64,000 nucleotides of DNA from Gemelliphila palaticanis (GCA_013415235.1 JACBYF010000004.1:62001-126000); one strand, 5' to 3'; shown: positions 36,601 through 47,253, counted from the stretch's first letter. The notes: generated by a model from the sequence alone, not told the origin. Translations and numbers: made by a program.

Positions 36601-37212
36601 ACTCTATACTCTCAAATCTTAGAACGAGAAATTCAAGATAAAAAAGAAATATTAGAACCAATATTGCAAGAAAACAGAGATATGGATATTAGCTATTATG
36701 AAAATATAATAAAAGAAAAATCAACAAAAGCAGTTGAAGATATTTTTGAGGTGGTAGAGAGTAAGGTTAATATAAAATTAAATGTTAGTGCTTATATACC
36801 TAAAGATTATATTAATAATGACGCTGATAAAATTTATTTTTATAAGTTATTAAATAATGTAACATCTGAAGAAAAACTACATGAAATAGTTGATGAATTA
36901 ATAGATAGATTCTCTGATTTTGAAGAAGAAGTTGAAAATCTTATAAATATAACCAATATAAGAATATTATCAGAAAATATACTGATAGATAGTATAGTTG
37001 AATTAGCTAATAAAGTTAAAATAACATTCAAAAAAGAAGCATTTGATATATTAAATGGGAAAATGTTATTTGAAATACTAAGTCCATATAAAAATATAAG
37101 AATAGCAGCTTCAGATAATTTAATTATTGAAATATCAAAAGACTCAAGTTATTCTATAAAAAATATTAATAAAATATTAAAACAAATAGTTCCTAGTTTT
37201 ATGGAGGTTTAA
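33670..37212 (+). CDS. mfd: Transcription-repair coupling factor Mfd
   Basis: Mfd removes RNA polymerase stalled at DNA lesions and recruits UvrA. The 1180-residue protein begins with a divergent UvrB-like module (1-330). The RNA polymerase interaction (CarD-like) domain follows near 480-545, with GDYIVHIHHGIGIYQGIE. The RecG-like translocase has Walker A GDVGFGKT (about 633-640), DEEQ box near 733, LSATPIPRTL, and RGRVGRSSREAYAYL. It ends with the TRCF domain. It is directly downstream of pth and upstream of tag (one base apart). Confidence 0.97.
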   Translation: MIFNKIIREVIPNKILENNTEIFNHTETTKVLEVYNYFKLNNKSVVIIVDSKKEAEKFYDNFPENSDVYIYPEIDVLKNFTGKSNDLEQISIEILNRLLNKENIILIIPIISLFRTIKSPNDFNNSINISLTDYISFSDLPKRLIDLGYLLVDTVENIGEFSKRGSIIDIYSPLNKYPVRLDYFDEEIDSIRTFDIITQKTENTLEEIKIYPNGEFFLTSEDKNKVVSKLLKELENSNLKNFDNYNDIKKYIKSKIDIFKDTGKFDELHSFSNYIYENEVYSIVDYIDYDIPIFFNNFSKISMKLENLKEYFIEHLKDINNNYIFQNIIDENSINKLTNSSRFKIYLSNIKSNEKYISNFINYNAIDVPFFSGEEQFTNELKNKIKHNYKIMLLINNIKQKDYIEKVLFDYNLYDYISVGLSNGKISIEQADNIIKGFELVNEKFILITVNEIFKEASNKKKKRVNFQNTNSEKIRNYQDLNEGDYIVHIHHGIGIYQGIENIEVSGIYKDFLKISYEGSDIIYVDVDNMKYIQKYKASSDNRKPKLNKLGTKKWQQTKYRVKKEIEDISEELIKLYIKRELNKGFSFSPDSSIQQEFEQDFLYEATADQIKATDEIKKDMEKDRPMDRLLCGDVGFGKTEVAMRVAFKAICDNKQVAVLVPTTLLAEQHYNNFLNRFKNFPVNIEVVSRFKTAKEITAITKRLKNGEIDIIVGTHKLLNDKFYYKDLGLLIIDEEQRFGVKHKEKIKHLKNTIDVLTLSATPIPRTLHMSLVGIRDLSVIETPPTNRQPIQTFVMSENPNIVREAVLNEIERNGQIFYVYNKVETIEEKYLELKKLLPEINIAYAHGRMTQKELEDIMIDVINKEYDMLISTTIIETGIDISNVNTLIIEDADKFGLSQLYQIRGRVGRSSREAYAYLMYKPFKLLTETAEKRLSAIKSFTSLGSGFKIAMQDLTIRGAGDVLGGKQHGFIDSVGYTLYSQILEREIQDKKEILEPILQENRDMDISYYENIIKEKSTKAVEDIFEVVESKVNIKLNVSAYIPKDYINNDADKIYFYKLLNNVTSEEKLHEIVDELIDRFSDFEEEVENLINITNIRILSENILIDSIVELANKVKITFKKEAFDILNGKMLFEILSPYKNIRIAASDNLIIEISKDSSYSIKNINKILKQIVPSFMEV

Positions 37213-37213
37213 A

Positions 37214-37783
37214 ATGAAAGATATTAAACGTTGTGATTGGGTTAGTAATGAACTTCTTGAAAAATATCATGATAATATATGGGGAAAAATAGAAAAATCA
37301 AATATTAAATTGTTTGAAATGCTAATTTTAGAATGTATGCAAGCAGGACTTAGTTGGAATATAGTTTTAAAAAAGAAAGAAAATTTACAAAAAGTTTTCA
37401 GTAAATTTAATTATATGGAATGTGCACAATATACAGATGAGTATTTAAATTCATTACTTAATGATTCAGGAATAATAAGGCATAGATTAAAAATATTTGC
37501 AGTTAGACAAAATGCTATAAGTTTTATAAAAATAATAGATGAATTTGGTTCATTTTATAATTATATTTGGGGATTTGTTGATTATAAACAAATAGTAAAT
37601 AATAATAAAAAATATTCTGATATAAAATCTAAAAATTTTTTATCAGATATTATAAGTAAAGATATGAAAAAAAGAGGTTTTAAATTTGTTGGAAGTACAA
37701 CTATTTATAGCTATTTGCAAGCAATAGGCGTAATAAACGATCATTTGGTTGACTGTATATGTTACAGTCAATGTATCGATTAA
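37214..37783 (+). CDS. tag: DNA-3-methyladenine glycosylase I
   Basis: Tag excises 3-methyladenine from alkylated DNA. The 189-residue protein has the family features RCDWVSNELLEKYHDNIWG (zinc-ligand Cys7 and His), LFEMLILECMQAGLSW with the conserved Glu, and the C-terminal VGSTTIYSYLQAIGVINDH...C, which provides the other zinc His and Cys. It starts one base after the mfd stop, so a repair-gene pair shares one transcript. Confidence 0.93.
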   Translation: MKDIKRCDWVSNELLEKYHDNIWGKIEKSNIKLFEMLILECMQAGLSWNIVLKKKENLQKVFSKFNYMECAQYTDEYLNSLLNDSGIIRHRLKIFAVRQNAISFIKIIDEFGSFYNYIWGFVDYKQIVNNNKKYSDIKSKNFLSDIISKDMKKRGFKFVGSTTIYSYLQAIGVINDHLVDCICYSQCID

Positions 37784-37788
37784 TTATT

Positions 37789-37860
37789 AAAAGGGATTTA
37801 TTCAAATATATAGAAAATGTGGTTAATTGATTTTCTATTTTATTGGTAAATCCCTTTTAT
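37789..37860. terminator. Two-tier bidirectional terminator between tag and uvrB
   Basis: Outer stem AAAAGGGATTTA (37789-37800) with TAAATCCCTTTT (37847-37858), inner stem ATAGAAAA (37810-37817) with TTTTCTAT (37831-37838), T-rich on the + side and A-rich on the other. It serves convergent tag (+) and uvrB (-). Confidence 0.8.
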
Positions 37861-37900
37861 CTTTTATTTATAGAATATTAATTTATTTGTAACTAGTTTA

Positions 37901-39898
37901 TTAGTCTATTTTATAAGTTTTTTTAGTTTCAAATATTAAATCTCTTATTTCTGCTGCTTTTTCAAAATTGAACTGTTCAGCAGCTTCAAACATTTCTTTT
38001 TCTAATTTTTTGATGTATACAGACACATCATTTTCATCAATTTTTTGTTTTTTAATAGATTTTGGTTTTACGCTATCATCAGATATTTCTTTTTTAGTAG
38101 AAATAGAATCACTGATATCTTTAATAATAGTTTGAGGGACTATACCATTTTTCTCATTATACTCTATTTGTATTTCTCTTCTACGTTGAGTTTCTTCTAT
38201 AGCTTTTTTCATGCTTCTAGTTATGTTATCAGCATACATTATGACTCTACCATTAGAATTTCTTGCCGCTCTACCTATAGTTTGTAATAGTGCTTTATCG
38301 CCACGTAAAAATCCTTCTTTGTCAGCGTCCAGTATTGCAACTAAAGAAACTTCTGGAATATCTAATCCTTCTCTTAATAAATTAATTCCGATAAGAATAT
38401 CGAATTTTCCTAATCTTAAATCTCTTATTATTTCTGTTCTTTCTAATGTTTTTATATCAGAATGAAGATATTTAACTTTTAAATTATGTTCTTTTAAATA
38501 ATCAGTTAATGCTTCAGCCATTTTTTTAGTAAGAGTAGTAACTAAAACACGTTCTCCTTTATTTATTATTTTTTCTGCCTCAACTTTTAAGTTGAAAATT
38601 TGATCGCTTACTGGTTTTATTTCTATTATTGGATCTAATAATCCGGTTGGTCTTATAATTTGTTCTACAGGAGTAGGACTAATTTCTAGTTCATAATCAC
38701 CAGGTGTAGCAGAAACATAAATAACTTGATTTATTTTATCTTCAAATTCTTTAAAATTTAGGGGTCTATTATCTAAAGCAGAAGGCAACCTAAAACCATA
38801 GTCAACTAATACTTGTTTTCTAGCTTGGTCTCCATTGTACATACCTCTTACTTGAGGAAGCGTCACGTGGGATTCATCTATAACAAGTAACCAATCTTTT
38901 GGGAAATAGTCTAGTAATGTATCAGGGGTAGAACTTCTTTCTTTTAATGCCATATGAAGTGAATAATTTTCAATTCCAGAACAGAATCCCATTTCTTCCA
39001 TCATTTCTAAGTCATAATTAGTTCGTTGTTCTAACCTTTGAGCTTCTAGCAGCTTGTTTTCATTATTTAATTCTATTAATCTTTCTTTTAATTCTAAACG
39101 AATTCTTCTTATAGCTTCTTTAGTTTTTTCTTCTCCAGCAACGAAATGACTAGCTGGATACACGGTAATATAATCTAACTCATATAAAACTTTTCCTGTT
39201 AGAGCATCTATTTCCCTTATTCTGTCAATTTCATCACCAAACATCTCGATTCTTATAGCATTTTCGCTTTTGTAAGCAGGGAAAATATCTATAACATCTC
39301 CTCTAACTCTAAAATTTCCCCTACTAAAATCCACATCATTTCTCATATATTGGATACTAATTAATTTTTCTAGTATTTTATTTCTAGGTATTTCCATACC
39401 TATTCTTAAGTTTAACTGTAAGGCTTGATATTCTTCTGGAGATCCTAAGCCGTATATACAGCTAACACTTGCTACAATTATAACGTCATTTCTTTCAAAT
39501 AACGAAGATGTTGCACTATGTCTTAATTTATCTATTTCATCATTAACAGAAGAATCTTTTTCTATATATGTATCAGTAGATGGTACATATGCCTCCGGCT
39601 GGTAATAATCATAGTATGAAACGAAATACTCAACTCTATTTTCAGGAAAAAATTGTTTGAACTCATTATATAACTGGCCTGCTAATGTTTTATTATGAGC
39701 AAGAACTAGTGTAGGTTTTCCTACATTTTTTATTATATTAGATATTGTAAAAGTTTTTCCTGTACCCGTAGCCCCTAACAAAGTTTGATGTTTTTCTCCA
39801 GATACGACACCTTCTGTTAATTTTTTTATTGCAATTATTTGATCTCCTTTAGGAGAATACTTACTGTTTAATTTGAATTCAAAAAATTTTTTTTCCAC
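37901..39898 (-). CDS. uvrB: Excinuclease ABC subunit B
   Basis: UvrB is the helicase-like damage verifier of nucleotide excision repair. The 665-residue protein has Walker A GATGTGKT (42-49), the beta-hairpin motif [55 protein letters not shown], and a C-terminal UVR domain ([23 protein letters not shown]) for UvrC/UvrA contact. The start is GTG with AAAGGA about 13 bases upstream, rather distant. It stands alone, opposite to its neighbours and far from uvrA; no LexA-type box was seen upstream. Confidence 0.96.
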   Translation of the reverse strand: MEKKFFEFKLNSKYSPKGDQIIAIKKLTEGVVSGEKHQTLLGATGTGKTFTISNIIKNVGKPTLVLAHNKTLAGQLYNEFKQFFPENRVEYFVSYYDYYQPEAYVPSTDTYIEKDSSVNDEIDKLRHSATSSLFERNDVIIVASVSCIYGLGSPEEYQALQLNLRIGMEIPRNKILEKLISIQYMRNDVDFSRGNFRVRGDVIDIFPAYKSENAIRIEMFGDEIDRIREIDALTGKVLYELDYITVYPASHFVAGEEKTKEAIRRIRLELKERLIELNNENKLLEAQRLEQRTNYDLEMMEEMGFCSGIENYSLHMALKERSSTPDTLLDYFPKDWLLVIDESHVTLPQVRGMYNGDQARKQVLVDYGFRLPSALDNRPLNFKEFEDKINQVIYVSATPGDYELEISPTPVEQIIRPTGLLDPIIEIKPVSDQIFNLKVEAEKIINKGERVLVTTLTKKMAEALTDYLKEHNLKVKYLHSDIKTLERTEIIRDLRLGKFDILIGINLLREGLDIPEVSLVAILDADKEGFLRGDKALLQTIGRAARNSNGRVIMYADNITRSMKKAIEETQRRREIQIEYNEKNGIVPQTIIKDISDSISTKKEISDDSVKPKSIKKQKIDENDVSVYIKKLEKEMFEAAEQFNFEKAAEIRDLIFETKKTYKID

Positions 39899-40013
39899 TT
39901 TACTAATAATATCCTTTCATTGCTATTAAATAATTATATAATAAATCTTAATCAGATTAAAATAATTCAATATCAAAATAATTATAATATGATTAATCTA
40001 TTTGTTGAATAGG

Positions 40014-40042
40014 TTGAATTATAATTATTCAAATAGTATAAT
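40014..40042 (+). promoter_or_regulatory. Sigma-A promoter of the prmA operon
   Basis: -35 TTGAAT (40014-40019), 17-base spacer, -10 TATAAT (40037-40042). The -35 begins a dyad TTGAAT...ATTCAA (40014-40032) within the promoter. Confidence 0.65.
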
Positions 40043-40089
40043 TATTAAATGTTAATAATTATTTATTTTGTAGAAATAAGGAGACTATA

Positions 40090-41025
40090 ATGGAAAATTG
40101 GATAGAAATAACGGTAAATACTACAAAGGAAGCTAGTGAAATAGTTGAATCTATACTTTTAGATTATGAATCTACTGGAGTTTGTATAGAAGATTCAAGT
40201 ATACTGGAAGAAAATTTAGACGATAATTTTGGGACAATAGTAGGAGTTGATTCTAATGATTTTCCTAAAGAAGGAGTTTTAATTAAAGGATATATTAATG
40301 AATTAAACTTTTCGGATGAAATACTAAAAAATATTGAACAAGAAATTATTGATTTATCTAACACTGTTGATATTGGTAGTTACTTTAAAATAAATACTTC
40401 TACAATAAAAGATAGTGATTGGGAAAATTCTTGGAAAGATTATTTTGATGTTTTAGAAATTGGAGAAACATTTGCAATAGTACCTACATGGAGAGAATAT
40501 GATAATTTAAGTAATAAAAATATAATTAATATAGATCCTGGTATGGCATTTGGAACTGGAGGACATGAAACTACCTCGTTATGTATTAAAAATCTAGAAA
40601 AATATGTAAAAGACAATAATAGCGTTATTGATGTAGGATGTGGTAGTGGAATACTAACCATAGCTGCTAGTTACCTAACAAAAGGCAAGTTAAAGGCTGT
40701 AGACCTAGATAAATTAGCTGTTGATATATCTAAAGAGAATTTTAAACTAAACAATATAGAAGATAGAGTAGTTACTGAATGTGCTAGTTTATTAGAAAAA
40801 GAAAATGAACATTACGATATAATAGTAGCTAATATTTTAGCTCATATAATAGAATTGATGTTAGGTGATGCATATACACATCTTAACGAAAATGGTTATT
40901 TTATAACTTCTGGTATAATAAAAGATAAAAAAGATGAATTATTAGAAAAAGCCTTGAATTCTGGATTTAAGTTAGTAGAAGAAACATCAGAAAATGAGTG
41001 GTATTCTTTAGTATTTACAAAATAA
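40090..41025 (+). CDS. prmA: Ribosomal protein L11 methyltransferase
   Basis: PrmA methylates lysines and the N-terminus of ribosomal protein L11. The 311-residue protein has an N-terminal substrate-recognition domain (1-120) with the conserved DSDWENSWKDYF. The SAM domain contains NIDPGMAFGTGGHETTSLC, VIDVGCGSGILTIAA and IIVANILAHII. The ATG follows AAGGAG. First gene of a long operon ending with lspA. Confidence 0.94.
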   Translation: MENWIEITVNTTKEASEIVESILLDYESTGVCIEDSSILEENLDDNFGTIVGVDSNDFPKEGVLIKGYINELNFSDEILKNIEQEIIDLSNTVDIGSYFKINTSTIKDSDWENSWKDYFDVLEIGETFAIVPTWREYDNLSNKNIINIDPGMAFGTGGHETTSLCIKNLEKYVKDNNSVIDVGCGSGILTIAASYLTKGKLKAVDLDKLAVDISKENFKLNNIEDRVVTECASLLEKENEHYDIIVANILAHIIELMLGDAYTHLNENGYFITSGIIKDKKDELLEKALNSGFKLVEETSENEWYSLVFTK

Positions 41026-41049
41026 TTAATTTATGTTAGGAGAAAATTA

Positions 41050-42345
41050 ATGATTGAAAGATATTCAACCAAAGAAATGCAAAATGTATGGTCTGAAGAA
41101 AATAAATTTAAAGCTTGGTTAGAAGTAGAGATTTTAGCTTGTGAAGGTTGGGCGAAATTGGGTGAAATTCCCAAAGAAGATGTAGAAAAAATAAGAAAGA
41201 ATGCTTATATAAATATTGATAGAATATATGAAATCGAAAATGAAACTAGACATGATGTTATAGCATTCACAAGAGCGATAAGTGAAACTTTAGGTTCAGA
41301 AAAAAAATGGGTACACTATGGTTTAACTTCTACGGATGTGGTTGATACAGCCTATGGTTACTTATATAAACAAGCAAATAGCATTATAAGAACTAAACTT
41401 AATAAACTTATAGAAGTATTAAAAGAAAAATCGTTCGAATATAAAAATACTTTTATGATTGGTAGAACACACGGGGTTCACGCAGAGATAACTACTTTTG
41501 GTTTAAAAATGGCACTTTGGTATGAAGAAATGGTTAGAAATCTAGAAAGATTTAATAATGCTGCAAAATATGTTGAAGCAGGAAAAATATCAGGAGCTGT
41601 AGGTACTTTTGCAAATATACCAACATATATTCAAGATTATGTTTGTGCCGAGTTAGGAATAAATTCTAGTAAAATATCTACACAAGTTTTACAAAGAGAT
41701 AGGCATGCTAACTACTACTCAACATTAGCCCTTATAGCTAGTAGTATAGAGAAATTTGCAGTTGAAATAAGACATTTACAAAGAACTGAGGTTAGAGAAG
41801 TAGAAGAATTCTTTAGAAAGGGACAAAAAGGATCAAGTGCAATGCCTCACAAGAGAAATCCTATTTCTTCTGAAAATATTTCAGGATTAGCTAGAGTTTT
41901 AAGAGGATACATGCTAACATCATTTGAAAATATACCATTATGGCATGAAAGAGATATATCACACTCATCAGCAGAAAGAATAATATCTGCTGATGCTACA
42001 AATTTGATGGACTATCAATTAACAAGATTTACCAATACGATAGCTAACTTAACAGTTTTTGAAGAAAATATGCAAGAAAATATAAATAAAACATACGGTG
42101 TTATTTTCTCGCAGAGAATATTATTAGCTCTAATTGAAAAAGGTATGTCTAGGGAAGAAGCGTATGATACTGTACAACCTATAGCTATGTATGCTTGGGA
42201 GAATAAAATACATTTTAAAGAATTATTACTTAACAATGAAATTATAATGAATTATATCACTACAGAAGAATTAGAAGAATGTTTTAATTATAAATATCAC
42301 ATTTCTAACTTAGAGGAAATTTATGATAGAGTATTCAAAAAATAA
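41050..42345 (+). CDS. purB: Adenylosuccinate lyase
   Basis: PurB catalyses two fumarate-releasing steps in purine synthesis (SAICAR to AICAR and adenylosuccinate to AMP). The 431-residue protein has the N-terminal [45 protein letters not shown] with catalytic His, and the fumarate-lyase signature [12 protein letters not shown]. No other pur genes are nearby. It overlaps cca by 23 bases. Confidence 0.97.
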   Translation: MIERYSTKEMQNVWSEENKFKAWLEVEILACEGWAKLGEIPKEDVEKIRKNAYINIDRIYEIENETRHDVIAFTRAISETLGSEKKWVHYGLTSTDVVDTAYGYLYKQANSIIRTKLNKLIEVLKEKSFEYKNTFMIGRTHGVHAEITTFGLKMALWYEEMVRNLERFNNAAKYVEAGKISGAVGTFANIPTYIQDYVCAELGINSSKISTQVLQRDRHANYYSTLALIASSIEKFAVEIRHLQRTEVREVEEFFRKGQKGSSAMPHKRNPISSENISGLARVLRGYMLTSFENIPLWHERDISHSSAERIISADATNLMDYQLTRFTNTIANLTVFEENMQENINKTYGVIFSQRILLALIEKGMSREEAYDTVQPIAMYAWENKIHFKELLLNNEIIMNYITTEELEECFNYKYHISNLEEIYDRVFKK

Positions 42346-43501
42346 TTTTAAAGAAATTTTTTCTGATGCAATAGAATTATTAGAAATATTAGAAAAAAAT
42401 TCTTATTTAGCATATTTTGTAGGTGGCTGCGTAAGAGATTATGTTATGAATAAATCATTTTATGACATTGACATAACTACATCAGCAAGACCAGAAGAAG
42501 TCAAAAATATATTTAACTATACTATTGATACAGGTATTAAGCACGGAACAGTTACGATTGGGTACAAACAAAAGTATTATGAAGTAACAACATTTAGAAG
42601 TGAGTCTAATTATATCAAGCATAGATTTCCTGAGAAAGTAGAATATATAGGAGATTTATCAGAAGATTTAAAAAGGCGAGATTTTACAATTAATGCTATG
42701 GCTATAGATAAAGAAGGAAATATAATTGATTTTCACAATGGTTTAGAAGATATAAAAAAAAATATAATTAGAACTGTAAATGAACCTAATGAGAGATTTG
42801 ATGAGGATGCTTTAAGAATGTTAAGAGCATTCAGATTTTCATCACAACTAGGATTTTCAATAGAAGAAAAAACTTTTAACGCAATCAAAAATAATGCAGA
42901 ATTAATAAAGTATATATCTATCGAACGAATAATATCTGAATTTAAAAAATTATTTTTAGGTAAAAATAATATAAATTCTTTTAATCTACTATTAAAGTCA
43001 GAGATTAATAAATATATACCATTTTTTGAACATATAAATGAAAGTAATATTGACTTTTCAAATTTTAAATTTGAACAAATAATATATTATTTTTCTGACA
43101 AACATAATATAGACCTTAAAGAAATAACCAAACTAAAATTATCAAATTCAGAAATAAAACAAATTAAAACATATTATAGTATAAATGATAATTACAATAA
43201 ATATTCTTTAGAACAGTTAGTATACAAATATAATATAGATGATTTACTCTTTATAGATAATCTATATTTATATAATAGATCAGAGGATATAAAAAATATT
43301 AATTTACCTATAAATGATTTTAATGCTGTAGATATAACATCACAAGAAATAATAAATATTTTCAGTGATAAACCTAAGGGACCTTGGATAAAAGATAAAA
43401 TTAAATCTATAGAAGATGCAATAATACACAGAAAAATAGATAACAAAAAAGAACAAATAATAGAATTTTTATTAAGAAAGGATATTATAGATAATGAATA
43501 A
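42323..43501 (+). CDS. cca: CCA tRNA nucleotidyltransferase
   Basis: Adds or repairs the 3' CCA end of tRNAs. The 392-residue class II enzyme has the head motif [20 protein letters not shown] (Gly-Gly and metal-binding Asp-x-Asp), [12 protein letters not shown], and [21 protein letters not shown], followed by neck/body/tail helices of low conservation. An AGAGGAA site inside the purB end sets the start at 42323. It overlaps the next gene by 8 bases. The cca-dinG-asnS-dnaD-nth order is typical of Bacilli. Confidence 0.94.
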   Translation: MIEYSKNNFKEIFSDAIELLEILEKNSYLAYFVGGCVRDYVMNKSFYDIDITTSARPEEVKNIFNYTIDTGIKHGTVTIGYKQKYYEVTTFRSESNYIKHRFPEKVEYIGDLSEDLKRRDFTINAMAIDKEGNIIDFHNGLEDIKKNIIRTVNEPNERFDEDALRMLRAFRFSSQLGFSIEEKTFNAIKNNAELIKYISIERIISEFKKLFLGKNNINSFNLLLKSEINKYIPFFEHINESNIDFSNFKFEQIIYYFSDKHNIDLKEITKLKLSNSEIKQIKTYYSINDNYNKYSLEQLVYKYNIDDLLFIDNLYLYNRSEDIKNINLPINDFNAVDITSQEIINIFSDKPKGPWIKDKIKSIEDAIIHRKIDNKKEQIIEFLLRKDIIDNE

Positions 43502-45374
43502 TAATTCTTTTTCTATAGTCGATATAGAAGTTACAGAAGAAAAAGAAATATTTCAAATTGCTATTATAAATACTGACAGTAATTTTAATATCATAGGAAA
43601 ATATAATTTTTTAATAAAACCTACATCAGAGTTATCAAATTTTCTAATAGCCCTAACTGGAATAACAAACAAAGATTTAGATGAGAAACCTACATTTTCA
43701 GAAGTTGCTCATAATATCTATGAAAAAATAAAAGATAATATTTTAATATGTCATGGAGTTATTCAAGATTTAAATATTTTAAAAGATGCTTTTTCAAAAT
43801 TAAATATTGATTATTCTCCACAAAACACTTTAGACACAGTAGAATTATGCAAAATATTTTTCCCTACTTTTTATAGTTATAAATTAATTGATATAGCTGA
43901 CCAATTAAACATACTAGAAGAAGGAAAATATCATCAAGCAGATTTCGATACCTATATTACATATAAAATAATAAAAAAAATAATAGAAAAAATTAATAGT
44001 TTTCCTTCAACAACATTTGAAGATATTTTAACTTATTTAAAATATAGCACAGACTACTCTTATTATTTTGTTTTGGATTCAAAATTATACGATATAAAAT
44101 TTAATAAAAATTATTTGAAATATAAAAATATATATTATAATGAAATATTTGAAAATATAAACAATGATAAAGAGTATTTGGCAAAACAAATATTTATATC
44201 TTCAATAAATGAGCAAACATTTAATGATATTCATCTATCTTCAAACAATACAGTTGTTTTAAAATCAGTAAATAGTTATGTTAATATAGAATTTATATCA
44301 TATTTAAAAGAAAATTTTAATGATTTAAACAATAATACCCAATTTTATTCTCTTTTAATAAAGTTAATTATTTGGTTGTTAGAAACTACTAGAGGAGAGT
44401 ATTCGGAATTAAATTTAAATTTGGTAGAAGAGAATTTATTGGAAGAATTAATTAGCAATTTTAAATATAAAAAAGGTTACTACTATAATGTGGCTTATAA
44501 TAATGCCGTAAATAGTACTAATATAATTTCTAACTATAAATCTCTATTAGAAATTGTAACCGATAGTAAGTTGAATAAAAGTATATTCGTATTTGAAAAT
44601 AAAAATATTTTAGGGTTAGAAATAAAAAAACACAACTTAGAAAAGATATACTACAAAGATGTAGTGACAGAGTTAAACATATTTGAAAATAAAACCAGAA
44701 ATTCTAAAATCAGTAAAATAAAAGATAATATTAGCTTTTTAGTTGAATATCTGTATGAAATGTATATATCAGAAAGTATAGAACTTTATAATGAAGCTAT
44801 TAATTTTATAGAAGAAGATATAAAATCAATTATAAATTCTCTTGAAAAAATAAAGTCAGGGCATTATTTAATAAAAACAAGTCAGTTTTTAAATAGTTTA
44901 TTAATGATAATAAAAGATAATAACAATGGTGAATATAAATTCGAAATAATAAAAAATAAAAATACCATGTTATTAATAGTACGAAATATAAAAAATGAGA
45001 AATCTATTATTAATAGAATTCAACAATTAAACTATAAATATTTAAATAGTGTAATTAGTAACAAGATTAACAATAAAATAAAAACAAAAAATTTTAACGC
45101 TAATATAATATATGACGATACTATAAAGAATAAATTATTAGTATTTAATAATAATAAATATAAAGAGTTACACTATTACTATAGGGATAAGAAAATAAAT
45201 ATGAAATATAAAAATTTTTCTTATGATTTAGATTTTTATAATTTGTATAACGATTTAAAGAAAATTGATAATCAAAACTATATTTGTTATTCTAATAGAG
45301 ATATTTTATATTATAAAATGTATTTAAAACACTTATTTGAAATAATTATAAAGTTTGAAAATATCGAAAAGTAA
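43494..45374 (+). CDS. dinG: DinG-like 3'-5' exonuclease lacking helicase motifs
   Basis: A 626-residue protein in the dinG position (between cca and asnS). Residues 1-165 form a DnaQ-like exonuclease with a complete DEDDh set: Asp10, Glu12, Asp92, His147, Asp152. The rest shows scattered DinG traces, for example IKLIIWLLETTRGEYSELNLN (near 285-305) and the equivalent of the NHALL segment (NYKSLLEI). There is no Walker A (GxGTGKT), no DEAH box and no clear motif VI. Usual Firmicutes DinG has about 900 residues, so about 300 have been lost, including the ATPase core. No frameshift or internal stop is seen, so it is probably an expressed nuclease. Codon use is like its neighbours, only more A-rich. 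Helicase activity is not expected. Confidence 0.75.
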   Translation: MNNNSFSIVDIEVTEEKEIFQIAIINTDSNFNIIGKYNFLIKPTSELSNFLIALTGITNKDLDEKPTFSEVAHNIYEKIKDNILICHGVIQDLNILKDAFSKLNIDYSPQNTLDTVELCKIFFPTFYSYKLIDIADQLNILEEGKYHQADFDTYITYKIIKKIIEKINSFPSTTFEDILTYLKYSTDYSYYFVLDSKLYDIKFNKNYLKYKNIYYNEIFENINNDKEYLAKQIFISSINEQTFNDIHLSSNNTVVLKSVNSYVNIEFISYLKENFNDLNNNTQFYSLLIKLIIWLLETTRGEYSELNLNLVEENLLEELISNFKYKKGYYYNVAYNNAVNSTNIISNYKSLLEIVTDSKLNKSIFVFENKNILGLEIKKHNLEKIYYKDVVTELNIFENKTRNSKISKIKDNISFLVEYLYEMYISESIELYNEAINFIEEDIKSIINSLEKIKSGHYLIKTSQFLNSLLMIIKDNNNGEYKFEIIKNKNTMLLIVRNIKNEKSIINRIQQLNYKYLNSVISNKINNKIKTKNFNANIIYDDTIKNKLLVFNNNKYKELHYYYRDKKINMKYKNFSYDLDFYNLYNDLKKIDNQNYICYSNRDILYYKMYLKHLFEIIIKFENIEK

Positions 45375-45377
45375 ATA

Positions 45378-45406
45378 TTGTAATTTAATTAATAATTTGA
45401 TATATT
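45378..45406 (+). promoter_or_regulatory. Sigma-A promoter of asnS
   Basis: -35 TTGTAA (45378-45383), 17-base spacer, extended -10 TG-A-TATATT (45398-45406). It starts a secondary transcript for asnS-dnaD-nth-lspA. Confidence 0.7.
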
Positions 45407-45439
45407 AAAGTATGAATTAACGTAAGGAGAAATAAATCT

Positions 45440-46726
45440 ATGAATATAAATAATTTAAAAGAAAAGATTGGTCAAACTGTTACTATTGGAGCATGGATAG
45501 CTAACAAGAGAAGTAGTGGGAAAATAGCATTTTTTCAGCTAAGATATGGAGCTGGATTTATTCAGGCAGTAGCTTTGAAAGAAAATTTAGGAGAAGAAAG
45601 ATACCAAGAATTAAGACACCTAACACAAGAAACGTCTATTAGAGTAACTGGAGAAGTTAAAGAAAATAATAGAGAATTAACAGGAATAGAATTAGAAATT
45701 TCTGATTTTGAAGTTATAAGTGTTTCTACAGATTATCCAATAACACCTAAAGATCACGGGGTAGAATTTTTAGCAGATAATAGACACTTATGGATAAGAT
45801 CTAAAAAACAACATGCCTTACTTACTATAAGAAATCAAATAATAAAATCTACATATGATTTCTTTGAAAAAGAAGGATTTTTAAAATTAGATCCACCAAT
45901 ACTTACTTCATCAGCTCCAGAAGGAACTACTGAGTTATTCCATACTAAATACTTTGATGAAGAAGCATATTTATCACAATCTGGTCAACTTTATATGGAA
46001 GCATGTGCAATGTCATTTGGAAAAGTTTATTCTTTTGGACCTACTTTTAGAGCAGAAAAATCAAAAACTCGTAGACATTTAATAGAATTTTGGATGATAG
46101 AACCAGAAATGGCTTTCTGTAATCATGATGAAAGTTTAGAAGTTCAAGAAAAGTATGTTAACTACTTAATAAATGATGTAATCACTAAAAATGAATTACA
46201 ATTAAAAATTTTAGAAAGAGATATAGAGTCTTTAAAAGCAGCAACAGGAACATTCCCACGTATAAAATATAAAGATGCAATTAATTTGTTAAAAGAAAAT
46301 GGTTTTGATGATATAGAGTATGGAGATGATTTTGGATCACCACATGAAACTTTTATAGCTAACAGTTATAATAAACCAGTATTTATAACACATTGGCCAA
46401 AAGCTATAAAACCTTTCTATATGAAAGAAGATCCTAATGAACCTGGTACAGTATTATGTGCAGATTTAATAGCTCCTGAAGGATACGGAGAAATTATAGG
46501 GGGTTCTCAAAGGGAAGATAACTATGATATATTATTAGAAAATATAAAAGCTCATGAATTAAATATCGAAGCCTATAACTGGTATCTAGATTTAAGAAAG
46601 TATGGTTCTGTTGAACATTCAGGATTTGGTTTAGGTTTAGAAAGAACTGTTTCTTGGATAACAGGAAATGGACACGTTAGAGAAACAATTCCATTCCCAA
46701 GATTATTAAATAGGTTAACACCATAA
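45440..46726 (+). CDS. asnS: Asparaginyl-tRNA synthetase
   Basis: Class IIb aminoacyl-tRNA synthetase charging tRNA-Asn, 428 residues. An N-terminal OB-fold anticodon-binding domain ([24 protein letters not shown]) is followed by the catalytic core. The core has motif 2 [21 protein letters not shown] and motif 3 [15 protein letters not shown]. The length matches B. subtilis AsnS. The ATG lies ten bases after AAGGAG. dnaD starts on the last base of the stop codon. Confidence 0.96.
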   Translation: MNINNLKEKIGQTVTIGAWIANKRSSGKIAFFQLRYGAGFIQAVALKENLGEERYQELRHLTQETSIRVTGEVKENNRELTGIELEISDFEVISVSTDYPITPKDHGVEFLADNRHLWIRSKKQHALLTIRNQIIKSTYDFFEKEGFLKLDPPILTSSAPEGTTELFHTKYFDEEAYLSQSGQLYMEACAMSFGKVYSFGPTFRAEKSKTRRHLIEFWMIEPEMAFCNHDESLEVQEKYVNYLINDVITKNELQLKILERDIESLKAATGTFPRIKYKDAINLLKENGFDDIEYGDDFGSPHETFIANSYNKPVFITHWPKAIKPFYMKEDPNEPGTVLCADLIAPEGYGEIIGGSQREDNYDILLENIKAHELNIEAYNWYLDLRKYGSVEHSGFGLGLERTVSWITGNGHVRETIPFPRLLNRLTP

Positions 46727-47253
46727 TGAAATATGTTAATTTAAAAGGTATGTTTTTAGATGAAAACTTTATTCTAAATTATTCTACTTATAATCTAACC
46801 CCAGAAGAGGCACTATTTTATATTCAATTAAATTATGTAAGCCTTGGTGGAGAACTAGAGTTTAATTCTAAAGAATATGCCAGACAATTAAATATTTCAG
46901 AACAGCAACTATTTGATAATATACAAAGATTATATGTAAAAAAAATTGTTCAAATAAATAGAGATAATAAAATATTATTTACAATAAATTTTGATAAAGG
47001 AAAATACTTTTCAATAAAAGAACTTTTATTATTTGTAGAAAAAAATGTAAAAAAAGTCATTTCTTCTAAAGAAATGGATATTATAAATTCTTGGGTAGAA
47101 AAGAAATTTACTAAATCAGATATAATAAATGCTTTTGGTATTTCAAAGAAAATTGATTATGTAAATGGTATATTAAATAACACTATAATAGAAAATAATT
47201 ATAATGAAATAGATGAGGATGATATTTTAAACTATGACTGGCTCAATAACTAA
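46726..47253 (+). CDS. dnaD: Primosomal protein DnaD
   Basis: DnaD remodels DNA and helps load the replicative helicase in Firmicutes. The 175-residue protein has an N-terminal winged-helix (DDBH1, about 1-95, with YNLTPEEALFYIQL). The C-terminal DDBH2 domain ends with the YxxxIL-type motif as YVNGILNN. It is shorter than B. subtilis DnaD (232 residues). It overlaps asnS by one base and nth by 20 bases, keeping the conserved asnS-dnaD-nth order that supports the assignment. Confidence 0.88.
   Translation: MKYVNLKGMFLDENFILNYSTYNLTPEEALFYIQLNYVSLGGELEFNSKEYARQLNISEQQLFDNIQRLYVKKIVQINRDNKILFTINFDKGKYFSIKELLLFVEKNVKKVISSKEMDIINSWVEKKFTKSDIINAFGISKKIDYVNGILNNTIIENNYNEIDEDDILNYDWLNN

Noticed and set aside
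39899-40089. LexA (SOS) box before uvrB
   Set aside because: No GAAC-n4-GTTC-type sequence was found in the gap.
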